Below, piece by piece: positions 39,507 through 49,419 of a stretch of DNA of 64,000 nucleotides. Origin of the DNA: Peptoniphilus_A genitalis (lineage in GTDB: Bacteria > Bacillota > Clostridia > Tissierellales > Peptoniphilaceae); the NCBI RefSeq assembly GCF_949769225.1, contig NZ_CATKPB010000008.1. One strand, written 5' to 3'. Positions within the stretch are counted from its first letter, which is position 1; every line of letters begins with the position of its first letter. The notes under the pieces are model-generated. The model was not told where the DNA came from. It ran no database searches and saw only the letters and a list, made by a program, of their open reading frames with translations. Both the position numbers and the translations under genes were made by a program.

Positions 39507-40238
39507 TCACCTGCAAATAAAGAAAATAATTATAGCCATAGTCATAAAGGGTCCAAAGGAAATTGAGTCCTTAAGAGTTTTCTTTTTGAGTAAAATCAAA
39601 ATCAAGGATACAATGCCTGCAATGATAAAGGAGTCGCGAAATAATAAAAAGGCTTCAAATAAATTGTTGGCAACTAAACCCATAATAAAAGCATAGTAAA
39701 CATCTCCTAAGCCCATCATTCCCGTGAAATAATACAATAAAAAAAATATTAATCCCATAGCAAGGGAAAACTTTATAGAAACAAGGATCCCTACGCTGAT
39801 GAAAATTTTATAGCTTATCACAAAGAATAAAAGTATAAAAAGGTCAAGATTATAAATATAACCAGTCTTGAAATCAAGGACTCCTATAAAGACTGTCACT
39901 ATTAAAATAAAGATAATTATTAAAGTCTCAAGAGAAATCCCATATCTCATAAAAACCATGAGAGCTAAGAGAGAAGTCAAGACTTCTATATAAAAGTTTT
40001 CTCTTCCAATTTTTTCTCCACAAGAAGAACAGCTTCCTCTTAAAAAAATATAAGAAAAAACTGGAATCATCTCATAAAACTTCAAAGTCTTATTGCAAGA
40101 GTCGCAAGAACTTCTTGAGAATATAAAGTCTTCTCCCCTTTCTCTTCTCTCAATAAAAACTTGGTAAAAAGATCCAAGGGACCCTCCAAATAAGAATACT
40201 AGAAAAGAAATAAATAAAAAATAAAAACTATTTTTCAT
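39507..40238 (-). CDS. pilD: Prepilin peptidase
   Basis: The 243-residue membrane protein cleaves and methylates prepilins. The N-terminal cytoplasmic zinc loop shows two Cys pairs (SSCDSCNKTL and GSCSSCGEKI) with FYEMIPVFSYI between. The two catalytic Asp segments are GVLDFKTGYIY and the GxGD motif MMGLGDVYYA. About seven or eight hydrophobic segments are visible. It overlaps the pseudopilin gene by 11 bases, so it works on that substrate in this cluster. Confidence 0.93.
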   Translation of the reverse strand: MKNSFYFLFISFLVFLFGGSLGSFYQVFIERRERGEDFIFSRSSCDSCNKTLKFYEMIPVFSYIFLRGSCSSCGEKIGRENFYIEVLTSLLALMVFMRYGISLETLIIIFILIVTVFIGVLDFKTGYIYNLDLFILLFFVISYKIFISVGILVSIKFSLAMGLIFFLLYYFTGMMGLGDVYYAFIMGLVANNLFEAFLLFRDSFIIAGIVSLILILLKKKTLKDSISFGPFMTMAIIIFFICR

Positions 40239-40611
40239 TCTCTTCGACTAACTTCTTATCTTGAACCTTAAGTGGACCTGGACTAACTATCACGTCGCCA
40301 TCTTCTGTGGAAGTAATAGTAAAGTCCTTTGCACCATTTAAGTGCTTAGCAGGTTTTGGAATCTTTCCTCCTTCAAGATATGGTTTTAAAGCTTCGGCAC
40401 CAATTTTCTCTTTTGAATCTGGATGATCTATTAAATAAAGGATACCTGCACTCTTTAAGACTTTGACATTGGCGTTATGTGCTGCTGCCTCTGCTGCTAA
40501 GTTTGTGGAGCTGTACTTCATTGCTGCAATGGAAATTAAAATTGCAATAATTGCTATTACAATAACCAACTCGATTAGAGTAAAGCCCTTATTTTTCTTT
40601 TTGTTCTTCAT
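40228..40611 (-). CDS. Type IV pilin/pseudopilin (ComGC/PulG-like)
   Basis: The 127-residue precursor has a basic leader and the prepilin cleavage site KNKKKNKG|FTLIELVIVIAI with Glu at mature position 5. A single hydrophobic helix follows, then a soluble domain ending VIVSPGPLKVQDKKLVEENE. Length and form match major pseudopilins of competence or type IV pili. It is the only pilin gene in this cluster, so it is likely the main subunit. Confidence 0.92.
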   Translation of the reverse strand: MKNKKKNKGFTLIELVIVIAIIAILISIAAMKYSSTNLAAEAAAHNANVKVLKSAGILYLIDHPDSKEKIGAEALKPYLEGGKIPKPAKHLNGAKDFTITSTEDGDVIVSPGPLKVQDKKLVEENEK

Positions 40612-40620
40612 ATGTCCCTC

Positions 40621-41790
40621 CTAAAATTGATTTACCATGTCAAAAATTGGAAGTGCAATAGATAGCACTATAAATCCAATTATCAACGCCATAATTATTA
40701 TTAAAATTGGTCCCATTAGACCAAGGATTTTTTGGTTACGAGAATTTAGTTCTTCTTCATAGTATGAAGACATAATGGAAAAAATTTCTCTAAGGCTGGA
40801 GGACTCTTCTCCTACCCTAATCATAGAAATTAAGACCTTTGAAAAGGCTCCTGCTTCTTGAGCACCCTTATAAAAGGGCTCTCCTGACTTTAGCTTAAAT
40901 AAAATTTCTTGATACTTTTCTTTTAAAACAGAGTTCCTTTCCATATTAGAAATTATTTCAAGACTCCTGTCTACTGTTAGACCTGATCCAAGTAAGAGGT
41001 CCATGTTAAAGGATAGGTTCATGGCCCTTGTCATCTTGTAGTAGGATGACTTGAGTAGTAAGGAATGAAGAGTCCTAGGCTTATTTTTATGATGAATAAA
41101 TGCAATCGCTACCACAAGTAATATCCCTAGAATTATAAAGAAATAATTTTTGTAAACAAAGTTTGAAAATCCCATTAAAATTCTTGTTGGAAGTGGAAGC
41201 AAGTTATTGTTATCGGAAAAAATTTCTCCAAAACTTGGAATGACATTTATAATTAAAAAATTAATTATAAAGATTGAAGTCAGCAAGAGGATACATGGAT
41301 AAGCCATGGCCTCAATTATCTTAGACTGAGTCTTTCTCTTTTTGATGTAATAACTAGATAACTTGTCAAAAATTTTACCCAGACTTGAGGTGTTCTCCCC
41401 TACATAAACCATATTTATCACAAGACTTGGAAAGGCTCTCGTCATTCTCATGGAATCAGATAGGTCACTTCCAGACCTTAGGCTGTCTCTTATATCAGAT
41501 AAAATTTTCCCCTTTTCTTTTGTAAATTGTGAAGACAAGATTTCAAAGGCGCTTTCTATATTTATACCCGAGTTTATAAAAAGAGAAAGCTGTCTAAATA
41601 AAATATAGAGATCTTCATTTTTAAATTTCTTCTTGTATTCAAAGGAATTTGATGACTCAATATTTTCTTCTATCTTTATGGGCCTAAGTCCCTCTCTCTT
41701 TAATTTTTCCTTAGCTTCCTTTAAGTTGTCAGCCTTAATATTTCCCCTAACTTTTTCACTGCCCCTAAAGGCCTTGTACTTGTAAATCAT
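40621..41790 (-). CDS. pilC: Type IV pilus inner-membrane platform protein
   Basis: The 389-residue protein has the two repeated GspF/PilC cytoplasmic domains, each before membrane helices: NEDLYILFRQLSLFINSGIN (about 55-75) with AFEILSSQFTKEKGKILSDI, and MTRAMNLSFNMDLLLGSGLT with SLEIISNMERNSV. Membrane helices appear near 165-190, 205-235 and 350-380. It anchors the PilB motor to the pilus base. It overlaps pilB by four bases. Confidence 0.93.
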   Translation of the reverse strand: MIYKYKAFRGSEKVRGNIKADNLKEAKEKLKREGLRPIKIEENIESSNSFEYKKKFKNEDLYILFRQLSLFINSGINIESAFEILSSQFTKEKGKILSDIRDSLRSGSDLSDSMRMTRAFPSLVINMVYVGENTSSLGKIFDKLSSYYIKKRKTQSKIIEAMAYPCILLLTSIFIINFLIINVIPSFGEIFSDNNNLLPLPTRILMGFSNFVYKNYFFIILGILLVVAIAFIHHKNKPRTLHSLLLKSSYYKMTRAMNLSFNMDLLLGSGLTVDRSLEIISNMERNSVLKEKYQEILFKLKSGEPFYKGAQEAGAFSKVLISMIRVGEESSSLREIFSIMSSYYEEELNSRNQKILGLMGPILIIIMALIIGFIVLSIALPIFDMVNQF

Positions 41791-43232
41791 AAGTCACCAA
41801 CGGTATGTATATTCTTGTAATACTCGTCAAAAGTTGTTTCGCCATCTTCTATTAAATTTAAAATTTCACTTGATAGGGTCTTCATTCCCTTTTCTATTGC
41901 CAAGACTTTTATATTTTTTACAGATTCTCTCCTGCTTATCATTTCTCTAATTTCAGAATCTACAATCATTATTTCAAAAACTGCCATCCTACCTAAGTAG
42001 CCTTGGTTACACTTATGGCATCCTCTAGCCCTATAAACAAATTCACTATTAACAAGTGGATTGGTGTTTTTGATTTTTTCTTTACAATGAGGGCAAAGTC
42101 TTCTTATTAACCTTTGAGATATAACCCCAATAAGACCTGCCGAGATTAGGTAGGATTCAATTCCCATATCAAGAAGTCTTCCTATTGATGCAGGCGAAGA
42201 TTCTGTGTGAAGAGTAGACAAAACTAGGTGACCTGTGATGGAAGATGATATCGCAATGTGGGCTGTGTCTTCATTCCTTATTTCACCAATCATTATCTTG
42301 TCTGGGTCCATTCTCAAAATTGCCTTAAGTCCCCTTTCAAAGCTTAGGCCTGTGTTGGGATTGACCTCAATTTGATTTATCCCATCGATCTTATATTCAA
42401 TTGGGTCCTCAATAGTCATGATGTTAATATCATCATCTTGAATCTTTCTTAAAAGTGTGTAAAGTGATGAAGTCTTGCCAGAAGATGTTGGGCCACAAAT
42501 TAAAATCAAGCCTGATGGTTGAGAAATTAATTTCATTACCTTGTCATAATTTTCTCCCACAAGCCCAATGCCTTCTGGAGTGTAAGAAATTCTTTGGATA
42601 TCCAAAATTCTCAAAACTATTTTTTCGCCATTGCCAGTTGGTGTGGTTGCAACCCTAATGTCAATTTTTTCTCCCTTGAAGTCAAAGGAAAATCGTCCAT
42701 CTTGAGGAAGTCTCTTCTCTGAAATATCTAGCTGAGACAAGATTTTTATCCTCGTAACTAGATAGGGATAAATCTTTTTCGGTAAATCTATCAGCTTATT
42801 TAGAGCTCCATCAATCCTAATTCTTACTATTATGTTGTCAAATCTTGGCTCAATGTGGATGTCGCTGGCATTTTTCTCAATGCTTTCTCTAAGTATATAA
42901 TCAAGGACCCTAACTGCCGGCGAGTCTTCCTTGTCCTCATCTTCTAAGACAATTAAGTCCTCATATTTATTATCTATGTCTTCTAAAAGATAATCTTTTT
43001 TGTCGCTCATGTAGATTTCATCTAAGATTACATTTATCTTTTCTAAGGGGGCCTCTTCAAGGGAAATTTGTCTTCCTAGCTTTTCGCTGAGATTGTATTT
43101 TAGAATCTCATCGTTAATATGTAAAGAGTAGAAGACCACTAGGTCGCCTTCTTCTCTGTTGGGAGCTATAAAATTCTTTCGACAGTAATTTTCTGTCAAA
43201 ATATTTTTAATATCAAAAGAAAATTTATTCAT
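41787..43232 (-). CDS. pilB: Type IV pilus assembly ATPase
   Basis: The 481-residue ATPase powers pilus growth. DIHIEPRFDNIIVRIRIDGA opens the core, LILICGPTSSGKTSSLYTLL is Walker A, RMDPDKIMIGEIRNEDTAHI holds the Walker B/Asp box, and GHLVLSTLHTESSPASIGRL is the His box. CPHCKEKIKN and CHKCNQGYLGRMAVFEI form the zinc-binding Cys4 near the end. The N-terminal domain is a short GspE-type one. No retraction ATPase (PilT) is in this window. It overlaps topA by eight bases. Confidence 0.95.
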   Translation of the reverse strand: MNKFSFDIKNILTENYCRKNFIAPNREEGDLVVFYSLHINDEILKYNLSEKLGRQISLEEAPLEKINVILDEIYMSDKKDYLLEDIDNKYEDLIVLEDEDKEDSPAVRVLDYILRESIEKNASDIHIEPRFDNIIVRIRIDGALNKLIDLPKKIYPYLVTRIKILSQLDISEKRLPQDGRFSFDFKGEKIDIRVATTPTGNGEKIVLRILDIQRISYTPEGIGLVGENYDKVMKLISQPSGLILICGPTSSGKTSSLYTLLRKIQDDDINIMTIEDPIEYKIDGINQIEVNPNTGLSFERGLKAILRMDPDKIMIGEIRNEDTAHIAISSSITGHLVLSTLHTESSPASIGRLLDMGIESYLISAGLIGVISQRLIRRLCPHCKEKIKNTNPLVNSEFVYRARGCHKCNQGYLGRMAVFEIMIVDSEIREMISRRESVKNIKVLAIEKGMKTLSSEILNLIEDGETTFDEYYKNIHTVGDL

Positions 43233-45303
43233 TTTCCTCTCTCCTGTAGTCGCAAGTAGAGTTACTACATTTTATTGTTTTTTTATTTCTAGAGTTCATT
43301 TCTGTCAAGATGCTGCCACACTTTGGACACTTCTCATTAATTGGCTTGTTCCAAGATACAAATTCGCACTTTGGATATTGATCACAGCCGTAGAAAATTC
43401 TTCCTTTTTTGGATCTCTTAACAACAATTTCTCCGTCGTCACAGTCCGGACACTTAACTCCAATTTTTTCAACAAGAGGCTTAGTGTTCCTGCACTCAGG
43501 AAAGCCTGGGCAAGCTAAAAACTTTCCATATCTACCCATTTTTATAACCATGTTCCTGCCACACTTGTCACAGATTACATCAGTTACCGGGTCTTCAATT
43601 TCAACTTTTTCTATGTTTTCATAGGCCTTGTCGAGATCTTCCTTTAAATCTTCATAGAAGGACCTTACAAGTTCCTTCCAAGGCTTTTTGCCTTCAGCAA
43701 TTTCATCAAGTTCGAATTCCATTTGTGCAGTGAATTTCTTGTCAACAAGATTGTCAAAGTTTTCTACTAAAATTTCATTTACTGTGTTGCCAAGCTCTGT
43801 TGGAACAAATTTCTTTTCTTCGAGAACCACATAGTACCTACTTTGTAATGTAGAAATTGTTGGGGCATAGGTAGAAGGTCTTCCAACTCCCAAGGCTTCT
43901 AACTCCTTAATAAGTGAAGCTTCATTGTATCTTGGAGGTGGGTTTGTAAAGTGTTGTTCCTTTTGAATGTCCTTTAATTTTAAAACTTGTCCTTCTTCAA
44001 GCGGTGGAAGTTCCTTTGCCTTTTCAGGATTGTAATCATAGACTCTTAAGTATCCATCAAAGTTCAAAGTTGATCCGCTGACCCTAAAGATTTCAAGATT
44101 AGAAATTATGTCAGCTGAAATTGTATCAAAAATTGCATTCGCCATAAGTGATGCAACAAACCTATTCCAAATCAAAGAATATAATTTAAATTGATCCTTT
44201 GAAAGTGAATCTTTGATTGAGTAAGGAGTCTTTGTAACATCTGTTGGCCTAATACATTCATGGGCATCTTGAATATTTTCAGTTTTTTTGGCAGGTGCTT
44301 TGGACTTACCAAGATAGTTCTTGCCATAAGACTTTTCTATAAAATTAAGACAGGCATTTTGTGCTTCTTGGGAAATTCTAACAGAGTCAGTTCTCATATA
44401 AGTTATAAGTCCAACTGAACCTTCCTTAGGAAGTTTTACACCTTCATAAAGACTTTGTGCAACCATCATAGTCTTCTTAGTAGAAAAATTAATTCTCCTA
44501 GAACTTTCTTGTTGCATTGTAGAGGTTGTGAAAGGATTTGGCGATTTTCTAACTCTTTTTCCCTTCTTTACAGAGTCCACTGTAAACTTGTCTCCATCAA
44601 TATTATTTATTACCTTGTCAGCATCTTTTTCGGTCTTTAGGTCAACCTTCTTAGCCTTATTTTTTTCTTTAACTCCATAATATTCAGCAAGAAGTTTACG
44701 TCTTCCAACCCTTAAATCAGCTTCAATTGTCCAATATTCTTCTGGGATAAAGTTGTTAATTTCTTCTTCCCTATCGCAAATTAATTTTAAAACTGCTGAT
44801 TGAACACGACCTGCTGAAAGCCCGGACTTCACTTTCTTCCATAGTAGTGGAGAAATCTTATAGCCTGCAAGCCTATCAAGTTCACGTCTTGCTTGCTGAG
44901 CATCAACCAAGTTCATATCAATCGTCCTTGGATTTTTGATTTCTCTTTTTACAGTGTCCTTAGTTATTTCGTTGAAGGTAACCCTGTTCTTGTCATCTTC
45001 CTTCATATCTAATATATAAGAAAGGTGCCAAGAGATAGCCTCACCCTCCCTATCGGGGTCGGTTGCGAGAAATATCTTATCAGCCTTTTTTGCTTCAGCC
45101 TTGATTTCTTTAATAAGGGGTCCCTTGCCATATATGTTCATGTATTGTGGTTCAAAATCATTTTCTATATCAATGCCAAGCTTTGACTTAGGTAGGTCTC
45201 TAACGTGACCTACAGATGCAATTACATTGTAATTTGTGCCAAGCATCTTTTTTATTGTCTTTGCCTTAGTGGGCGACTCCACTATCACAAGATTTTTTGC
45301 CAA
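43225..45303 (-). CDS. topA: DNA topoisomerase I
   Basis: The 692-residue enzyme relaxes negative supercoils. The Toprim domain opens NLVIVESPTKAKTIKKMLG, with LATDPDREGEAISWHL. RRELDRLAGYKISPLLW and SAGRVQSAVLKLICDREEEI follow, and GLITYMRTDSVRIS near residue 300 carries the catalytic Tyr. Three C-terminal zinc ribbons are visible (CDKCGRNMV, CPDCDDGEIV, CPKCGSILTE). Length is usual for Firmicutes. It sits between dprA and the pilus operon. Confidence 0.98.
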   Translation of the reverse strand: MAKNLVIVESPTKAKTIKKMLGTNYNVIASVGHVRDLPKSKLGIDIENDFEPQYMNIYGKGPLIKEIKAEAKKADKIFLATDPDREGEAISWHLSYILDMKEDDKNRVTFNEITKDTVKREIKNPRTIDMNLVDAQQARRELDRLAGYKISPLLWKKVKSGLSAGRVQSAVLKLICDREEEINNFIPEEYWTIEADLRVGRRKLLAEYYGVKEKNKAKKVDLKTEKDADKVINNIDGDKFTVDSVKKGKRVRKSPNPFTTSTMQQESSRRINFSTKKTMMVAQSLYEGVKLPKEGSVGLITYMRTDSVRISQEAQNACLNFIEKSYGKNYLGKSKAPAKKTENIQDAHECIRPTDVTKTPYSIKDSLSKDQFKLYSLIWNRFVASLMANAIFDTISADIISNLEIFRVSGSTLNFDGYLRVYDYNPEKAKELPPLEEGQVLKLKDIQKEQHFTNPPPRYNEASLIKELEALGVGRPSTYAPTISTLQSRYYVVLEEKKFVPTELGNTVNEILVENFDNLVDKKFTAQMEFELDEIAEGKKPWKELVRSFYEDLKEDLDKAYENIEKVEIEDPVTDVICDKCGRNMVIKMGRYGKFLACPGFPECRNTKPLVEKIGVKCPDCDDGEIVVKRSKKGRIFYGCDQYPKCEFVSWNKPINEKCPKCGSILTEMNSRNKKTIKCSNSTCDYRREENE

Positions 45304-45328
45304 AATATCATCTCCTTCTTCCTCTTGT

Positions 45329-46408
45329 CTATTTTAAAATTTGAAATTCATTCATAGAAATTTTTTCAATAATTCCCTTAAGTTCCAACTTAGTCAATAT
45401 CTTATTTATATAAAATACCTCATTATTTAAATTAATGCAAATATCATTTGTGTTATTTATCCCCTTTTCTATGAGATTATAGACTGCCATCTCTTCAAGG
45501 TCTAAGTCTATCTTTTCATCCTTGTCCTTATTAGACAGGATACCTGGATAGAAATCTAAAATATCTTTTATCTCAACAAGAGGTATGGCTCCGTCACGTA
45601 TTAACTTGTTAGTTCCAACAGAGTATATAGAAGTTATATTTCCTGGAACTGCAAAGACTTCCCTTCCTTGTTCTGCTGCCAGCCTTGCAGTTATAAGACT
45701 ACCTGACTTGTCCTTGGCCTCAACGACTACGACAGTTTTTGAAAGTCCAGATATTATTCTGTTTCTCATAGGAAAAGTAAATTTATTGGCTTGAGTCCCT
45801 AGAGGAAACTCGCTAATGACTGCTCCCTTCTCAGAAATTTCTTCATAGAGAGCCTTATTTGACTTTGGATAAATAACATCTATCCCTGTTCCCAAGACGG
45901 CAATTGTGTTTAGATTATTTAATAAAGCCCTCCTGTGAGACAAGGTGTCAATCCCATAGGCCATTCCACTTACAATTGTAAAGTCATAAAATCTAAGATC
46001 GTCGATTATCTTATTGACAGCCATGTTGCCATAAGATGAGTGTGACCTGGCTCCTACAAAGGCAATGGGATTGTGAATTTTTAAATTTCCCCTAACATAC
46101 AAGACAGAAGGTGGGTCTTCAATGTACCTAAGTTCATCTGGATAGTCTTCATCGAGAATAGTGACTATGTGAACTCCCATTGATTTTATTTTTTCACTAA
46201 TCTTTTCTATTATAAGGTCAAAGTCCCCAGCTCTTTCATCTAAGCGATTGGCACTTCTCTCAGAAAGAACATGCTCTTCTAAGAAGTCTATCTTATAAAA
46301 ATCTTCAAGAGGAAGGTTTTTATCCATTAAATAATCTAGGACTTTTAGAGAATTTTCGCTGGAAAAATTTATTGCATTTAAAAAAATAAGTAAGTCTCTT
46401 TCCTTCAT
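45329..46408 (-). CDS. dprA: DNA processing protein DprA
   Basis: The 359-residue protein loads RecA onto incoming single strands in natural transformation. It has an N-terminal helical domain, and the Rossmann core: IAFVGARSHSSYGNMAVNKI, TIVSGMAYGIDTLSHRRALL, TIAVLGTGIDVIYPKSNKAL and SEFPLGTQANKFTFPMRNRI, then VEAKDKSGSLITARLAAEQG. A short winged-helix end follows. It lies with comM and topA, an arrangement common in Firmicutes. Confidence 0.96.
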   Translation of the reverse strand: MKERDLLIFLNAINFSSENSLKVLDYLMDKNLPLEDFYKIDFLEEHVLSERSANRLDERAGDFDLIIEKISEKIKSMGVHIVTILDEDYPDELRYIEDPPSVLYVRGNLKIHNPIAFVGARSHSSYGNMAVNKIIDDLRFYDFTIVSGMAYGIDTLSHRRALLNNLNTIAVLGTGIDVIYPKSNKALYEEISEKGAVISEFPLGTQANKFTFPMRNRIISGLSKTVVVVEAKDKSGSLITARLAAEQGREVFAVPGNITSIYSVGTNKLIRDGAIPLVEIKDILDFYPGILSNKDKDEKIDLDLEEMAVYNLIEKGINNTNDICINLNNEVFYINKILTKLELKGIIEKISMNEFQILK

Positions 46409-46418
46409 TTTTCTGCTC

Positions 46419-47939
46419 CTAATTGCCCCAGAATTTTTTATCCATAGTTCTGTACTGGATACTCTCTAATACGTGATCTTCTTTTATATTTTCGCAGCCA
46501 TCCATGTCTGCAATTGTCCTTGCGATTTTTAAAATTTTGTTGTAAGTTCTGGCACTCATCCCATACTTCTTAAAGGCAAGTTCAAGTATATTTTCAGAGT
46601 TTTTATCGAGAGGGCAATATCTTTTTAATTTATTTTCAGGAATTTCAGAATTATACTTAAAGGACTCATCTCTAAACCTATCCTTTTGAATTTCTCTAAC
46701 ATACTTGACCCTGTTTCTTATAGCTTCAGAAGATTCACCAGACCTCTCTGAAGAAATGTCCTTATAATTTACTTCTGGCACTTCGAGATGAATGTCAATC
46801 CTATCCAAGAGTGGATGAGAAATTTTTGAAAGATATCTTTGAATTTCATAAGGCGAGCAAGTACACTCGTGAGTCTTTGAGTTATGATATCCGCAAGGAC
46901 ATGGGTTTAAAGCCACAACGAGTTGGAAGTCCGCAGGGTACTTAACATTTGCGTTGGCACGAGATATTATTATGTCCTTTGATTCCATTGGCTGACGCAA
47001 AACTTCTAAGACTGACTTGGAGAATTCTGGGAGTTCGTCTAGGAACAAAACTCCCTTGTGGGCAAGGGAAATTTCTCCAGGCTTTGGTATTCTTCCTCCA
47101 CCTATCAGCGAAACTGCTGATGCTGTGTGGTGAGGTGACCTAAAGGGTGGCTTAGTTATTAGCGAGTTGTCGTCTAAGAGTCCTGATATAGAATAAATTT
47201 TTGTAACTTCAATGGCTTCTTCAAAGTCAAGCTCTGGCAAGATTGTTGGAAATCTTTTTGCCGCCATAGTCTTACCTGAACCTGGCGAACCTAAAATTAA
47301 AATATTGGACTTTGCTGATGCAGAAATTTCTAAAGCCCTCTTTAAATTTTCTTGGCCCTTAATATCAGAAAAATCCATATCATAAGAAACCTTTTCCCTC
47401 TTTAGACTACCTACGCATCTTTCAATTTGAATTTCACCCCTTATAAAAGAAACAACTTCTTCTAAGGTCTTTACAGGATAAATTTCAACATCAGATACTA
47501 TGGCACATTCCTTACGGTTCTCGTGGGGAACGATGAATTTTCTATAACCCTTCTCCCGCATGGATATAACCATGGGAAGGGCTCCTTGAATTTTATTTAT
47601 CTTGCCATCAAGAGCAAGCTCTCCCATGTAAACATAGGGTGAATAGTCCATCTCAAGACTCTCATCACAACTCAAGAGACTCACTGCAATGGCAAGGTCT
47701 AGTTGTGTTCCATCCTTTCTAAGGTTGGCTGGAGCTAAATTTATTGTAATTCTCTTTTTTGGAAAGTCGAAGCCAGAATTTTTTATTGCCGACTTAACCC
47801 TCTCTGTTGATTCCTTGACGGCAGTGTCAGCAAGTCCAACCAAAATAATTTTTGGCATTCCATTTGATAAGTCTACTTCAACGTCAACTGGATAGCCATT
47901 AAGTCCAGTTAAGGTGCAAGTTTTCGTGCAAGAATACAT
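46419..47939 (-). CDS. comM: ComM/YifB-like AAA+ ATPase (magnesium chelatase family)
   Basis: The 506-residue protein begins CTKTCTLTGLNGYPVDVEVD with a Lon-like/ribosomal S5-fold domain (PKIILVGLADTAVKESTERV). The ATPase core has NILILGSPGSGKTMAAKRF (Walker A near 218), FRSPHHTASAVSLIGGGRIP and GVLFLDELPEFSKSVLEVLR (Walker B), and the C-terminus has SARTYNKILKIARTIADMDG. ComM extends branch migration in transformation of Gram-negatives; this place near dprA supports a similar role. Confidence 0.93.
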   Translation of the reverse strand: MYSCTKTCTLTGLNGYPVDVEVDLSNGMPKIILVGLADTAVKESTERVKSAIKNSGFDFPKKRITINLAPANLRKDGTQLDLAIAVSLLSCDESLEMDYSPYVYMGELALDGKINKIQGALPMVISMREKGYRKFIVPHENRKECAIVSDVEIYPVKTLEEVVSFIRGEIQIERCVGSLKREKVSYDMDFSDIKGQENLKRALEISASAKSNILILGSPGSGKTMAAKRFPTILPELDFEEAIEVTKIYSISGLLDDNSLITKPPFRSPHHTASAVSLIGGGRIPKPGEISLAHKGVLFLDELPEFSKSVLEVLRQPMESKDIIISRANANVKYPADFQLVVALNPCPCGYHNSKTHECTCSPYEIQRYLSKISHPLLDRIDIHLEVPEVNYKDISSERSGESSEAIRNRVKYVREIQKDRFRDESFKYNSEIPENKLKRYCPLDKNSENILELAFKKYGMSARTYNKILKIARTIADMDGCENIKEDHVLESIQYRTMDKKFWGN

Positions 47940-48020
47940 AAGCCCTCCTTATCTATGTAAATTAAAATTTTTTCTTATTTATATTTTAGCAGAAAACCTT
48001 TACAAATTCTAAAATAATTA

Positions 48021-48050
48021 AAAAAAGCCAGGCGAATTTACCTGGCTTAA
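48021..48050 (-). terminator. Terminator after M29 aminopeptidase
   Basis: Minus-strand AAGCCAGG and CCTGGCTT pair around eight bases and run into TTTTTTTAATT. It lies after the peptidase stop and separates it from comM. Confidence 0.88.
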
Positions 48051-48059
48051 AATAATTTA

Positions 48060-49307
48060 TTAAATTACAAAGTTTCCTTCTTTAAAGATTTGTACTTGGT
48101 CGCCATTTTCTTTGACCCCAATAATTTCTGTTGTTTCATCGCCCACCATGAAGTCAACGTGAGTTAGGGAGTCGTTCATTCCCCTTTCCTTCAATTCTTC
48201 TATTGAAAGTTTTTCTCCTCCTTCAAGGCAAGTTGGGTAGGACTTGCCTAGGGCAAAGTGACAAGATGCATTTTCATCATAAAGTGTGTTGTAGAAAAGA
48301 ACCTTCCTCATGGAAATTGGTGTATTGTAAGAAACTAGGGCAACTTCTCCAAGTCTCTTTGCACCCTCATCTGTGTCTAAAATATTTTTCAAATATTCTT
48401 TGCCAGCTTTTGCATCATAATCAACTACTTCCCCATCTTTGAAAACTAAATAGAAGTCTTCTATTAGATTGCCGTTGTAGTTAAGTGGCAATGTTGAATA
48501 AACTTTTCCATTCACTCCATCAAGTCTTGGTGCAGAGAAAACTTCTTCACTTGGCATGTTGGCTATAAATTCTTCTCCATCTGAATTCACATCTCCTGCA
48601 CCTGCAAAGATGTAGCCCTTTGGAAGTCCAACTTCAAGGTCAGTTCCCTTTTGAGACTTATAAATTAATTTTTCAAACTTAGCATCATTTAAGAACTTGC
48701 TGTATCTGTTTAAGTTGTCCACGTGATTTTCTAAAGCTTTTATTGGATCTTCTTCAAAAAGTCTAACTGAGTTAAAGATTTCAAACCAAAGTCTTCTAAC
48801 AGCTTCCCCTTCTTCTAGGTCTGGAAAAACTTTTGTAGCCCAAGATGGAATGCTAGCTCCCACAACTATCCAAGAAACATAGTTCGCCATCATCTTTGCA
48901 GAAAAGTCTCTCAAGGCTTTGGAGTTTGCAAGATTAGACTTAAATAATTTTTCAGCATCTACTCCCTTAAAGGCATCTGGGTCTGAACCTGTAACTGAAA
49001 GATACTTTGCCTTCTTTTCCATGTAGTAGTTTTCCTTGTCAACCTTGTGCTTTGGTATGTCTGTCAAAACATCAAGACTTTCATTTTCATACTTAAGTCT
49101 TGAGATAAGTTGGTCTCTGTAGTCAACTACAACTTCGCCAGCGCCAAGCTCATAGGCCTTCCTTGTGCACTCTACTGCAAAGTCTCTTGCTTCAATGGGA
49201 CATCTAACAACAAGTTTGTCTCCATTTTTAATTTTTAAACCAACTTTTAAAATTAGTTCAACATATTTTTCTATATAATCTTCGACTTTAAAATTTTTAT
49301 AGTCCAT
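48060..49307 (-). CDS. M29-family aminopeptidase
   Basis: The 415-residue product is of the AmpS/PepS/aminopeptidase T type, a cytoplasmic metal-dependent peptidase with broad use of N-terminal residues. It starts with FKVEDYIEKYVELILKVGLK and has GDKLVVRCPIEARDFAVECT, GDVNSDGEEFIANMPSEEVF with a metal ligand Glu, ENASCHFALGKSYPTCLEGG and DSLTHVDFMVGDETTEIIGV with His and Asp ligands. Length is normal. It appears to be a single-gene unit ending in a terminator. Confidence 0.92.
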   Translation of the reverse strand: MDYKNFKVEDYIEKYVELILKVGLKIKNGDKLVVRCPIEARDFAVECTRKAYELGAGEVVVDYRDQLISRLKYENESLDVLTDIPKHKVDKENYYMEKKAKYLSVTGSDPDAFKGVDAEKLFKSNLANSKALRDFSAKMMANYVSWIVVGASIPSWATKVFPDLEEGEAVRRLWFEIFNSVRLFEEDPIKALENHVDNLNRYSKFLNDAKFEKLIYKSQKGTDLEVGLPKGYIFAGAGDVNSDGEEFIANMPSEEVFSAPRLDGVNGKVYSTLPLNYNGNLIEDFYLVFKDGEVVDYDAKAGKEYLKNILDTDEGAKRLGEVALVSYNTPISMRKVLFYNTLYDENASCHFALGKSYPTCLEGGEKLSIEELKERGMNDSLTHVDFMVGDETTEIIGVKENGDQVQIFKEGNFVI

Positions 49308-49376
49308 TTAATCATCCCTTCGATATAAAATTTATTTTTATTCAAAATTAATATACAACAAATTAAAATAAGATGC

Positions 49377-49410
49377 AAAAAAAGATACTACCCAAGTGAG
49401 TAGCATCTTC
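49377..49410 (-). terminator. Terminator after carboxyltransferase gene
   Basis: Minus-strand AGATGCTACTC and GGGTAGTATCT pair around ACTT, followed by TTTTTTTGC. It ends the transcript of the carboxyltransferase. Confidence 0.88.
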
Positions 49411-49419
49411 ATAATAAAC

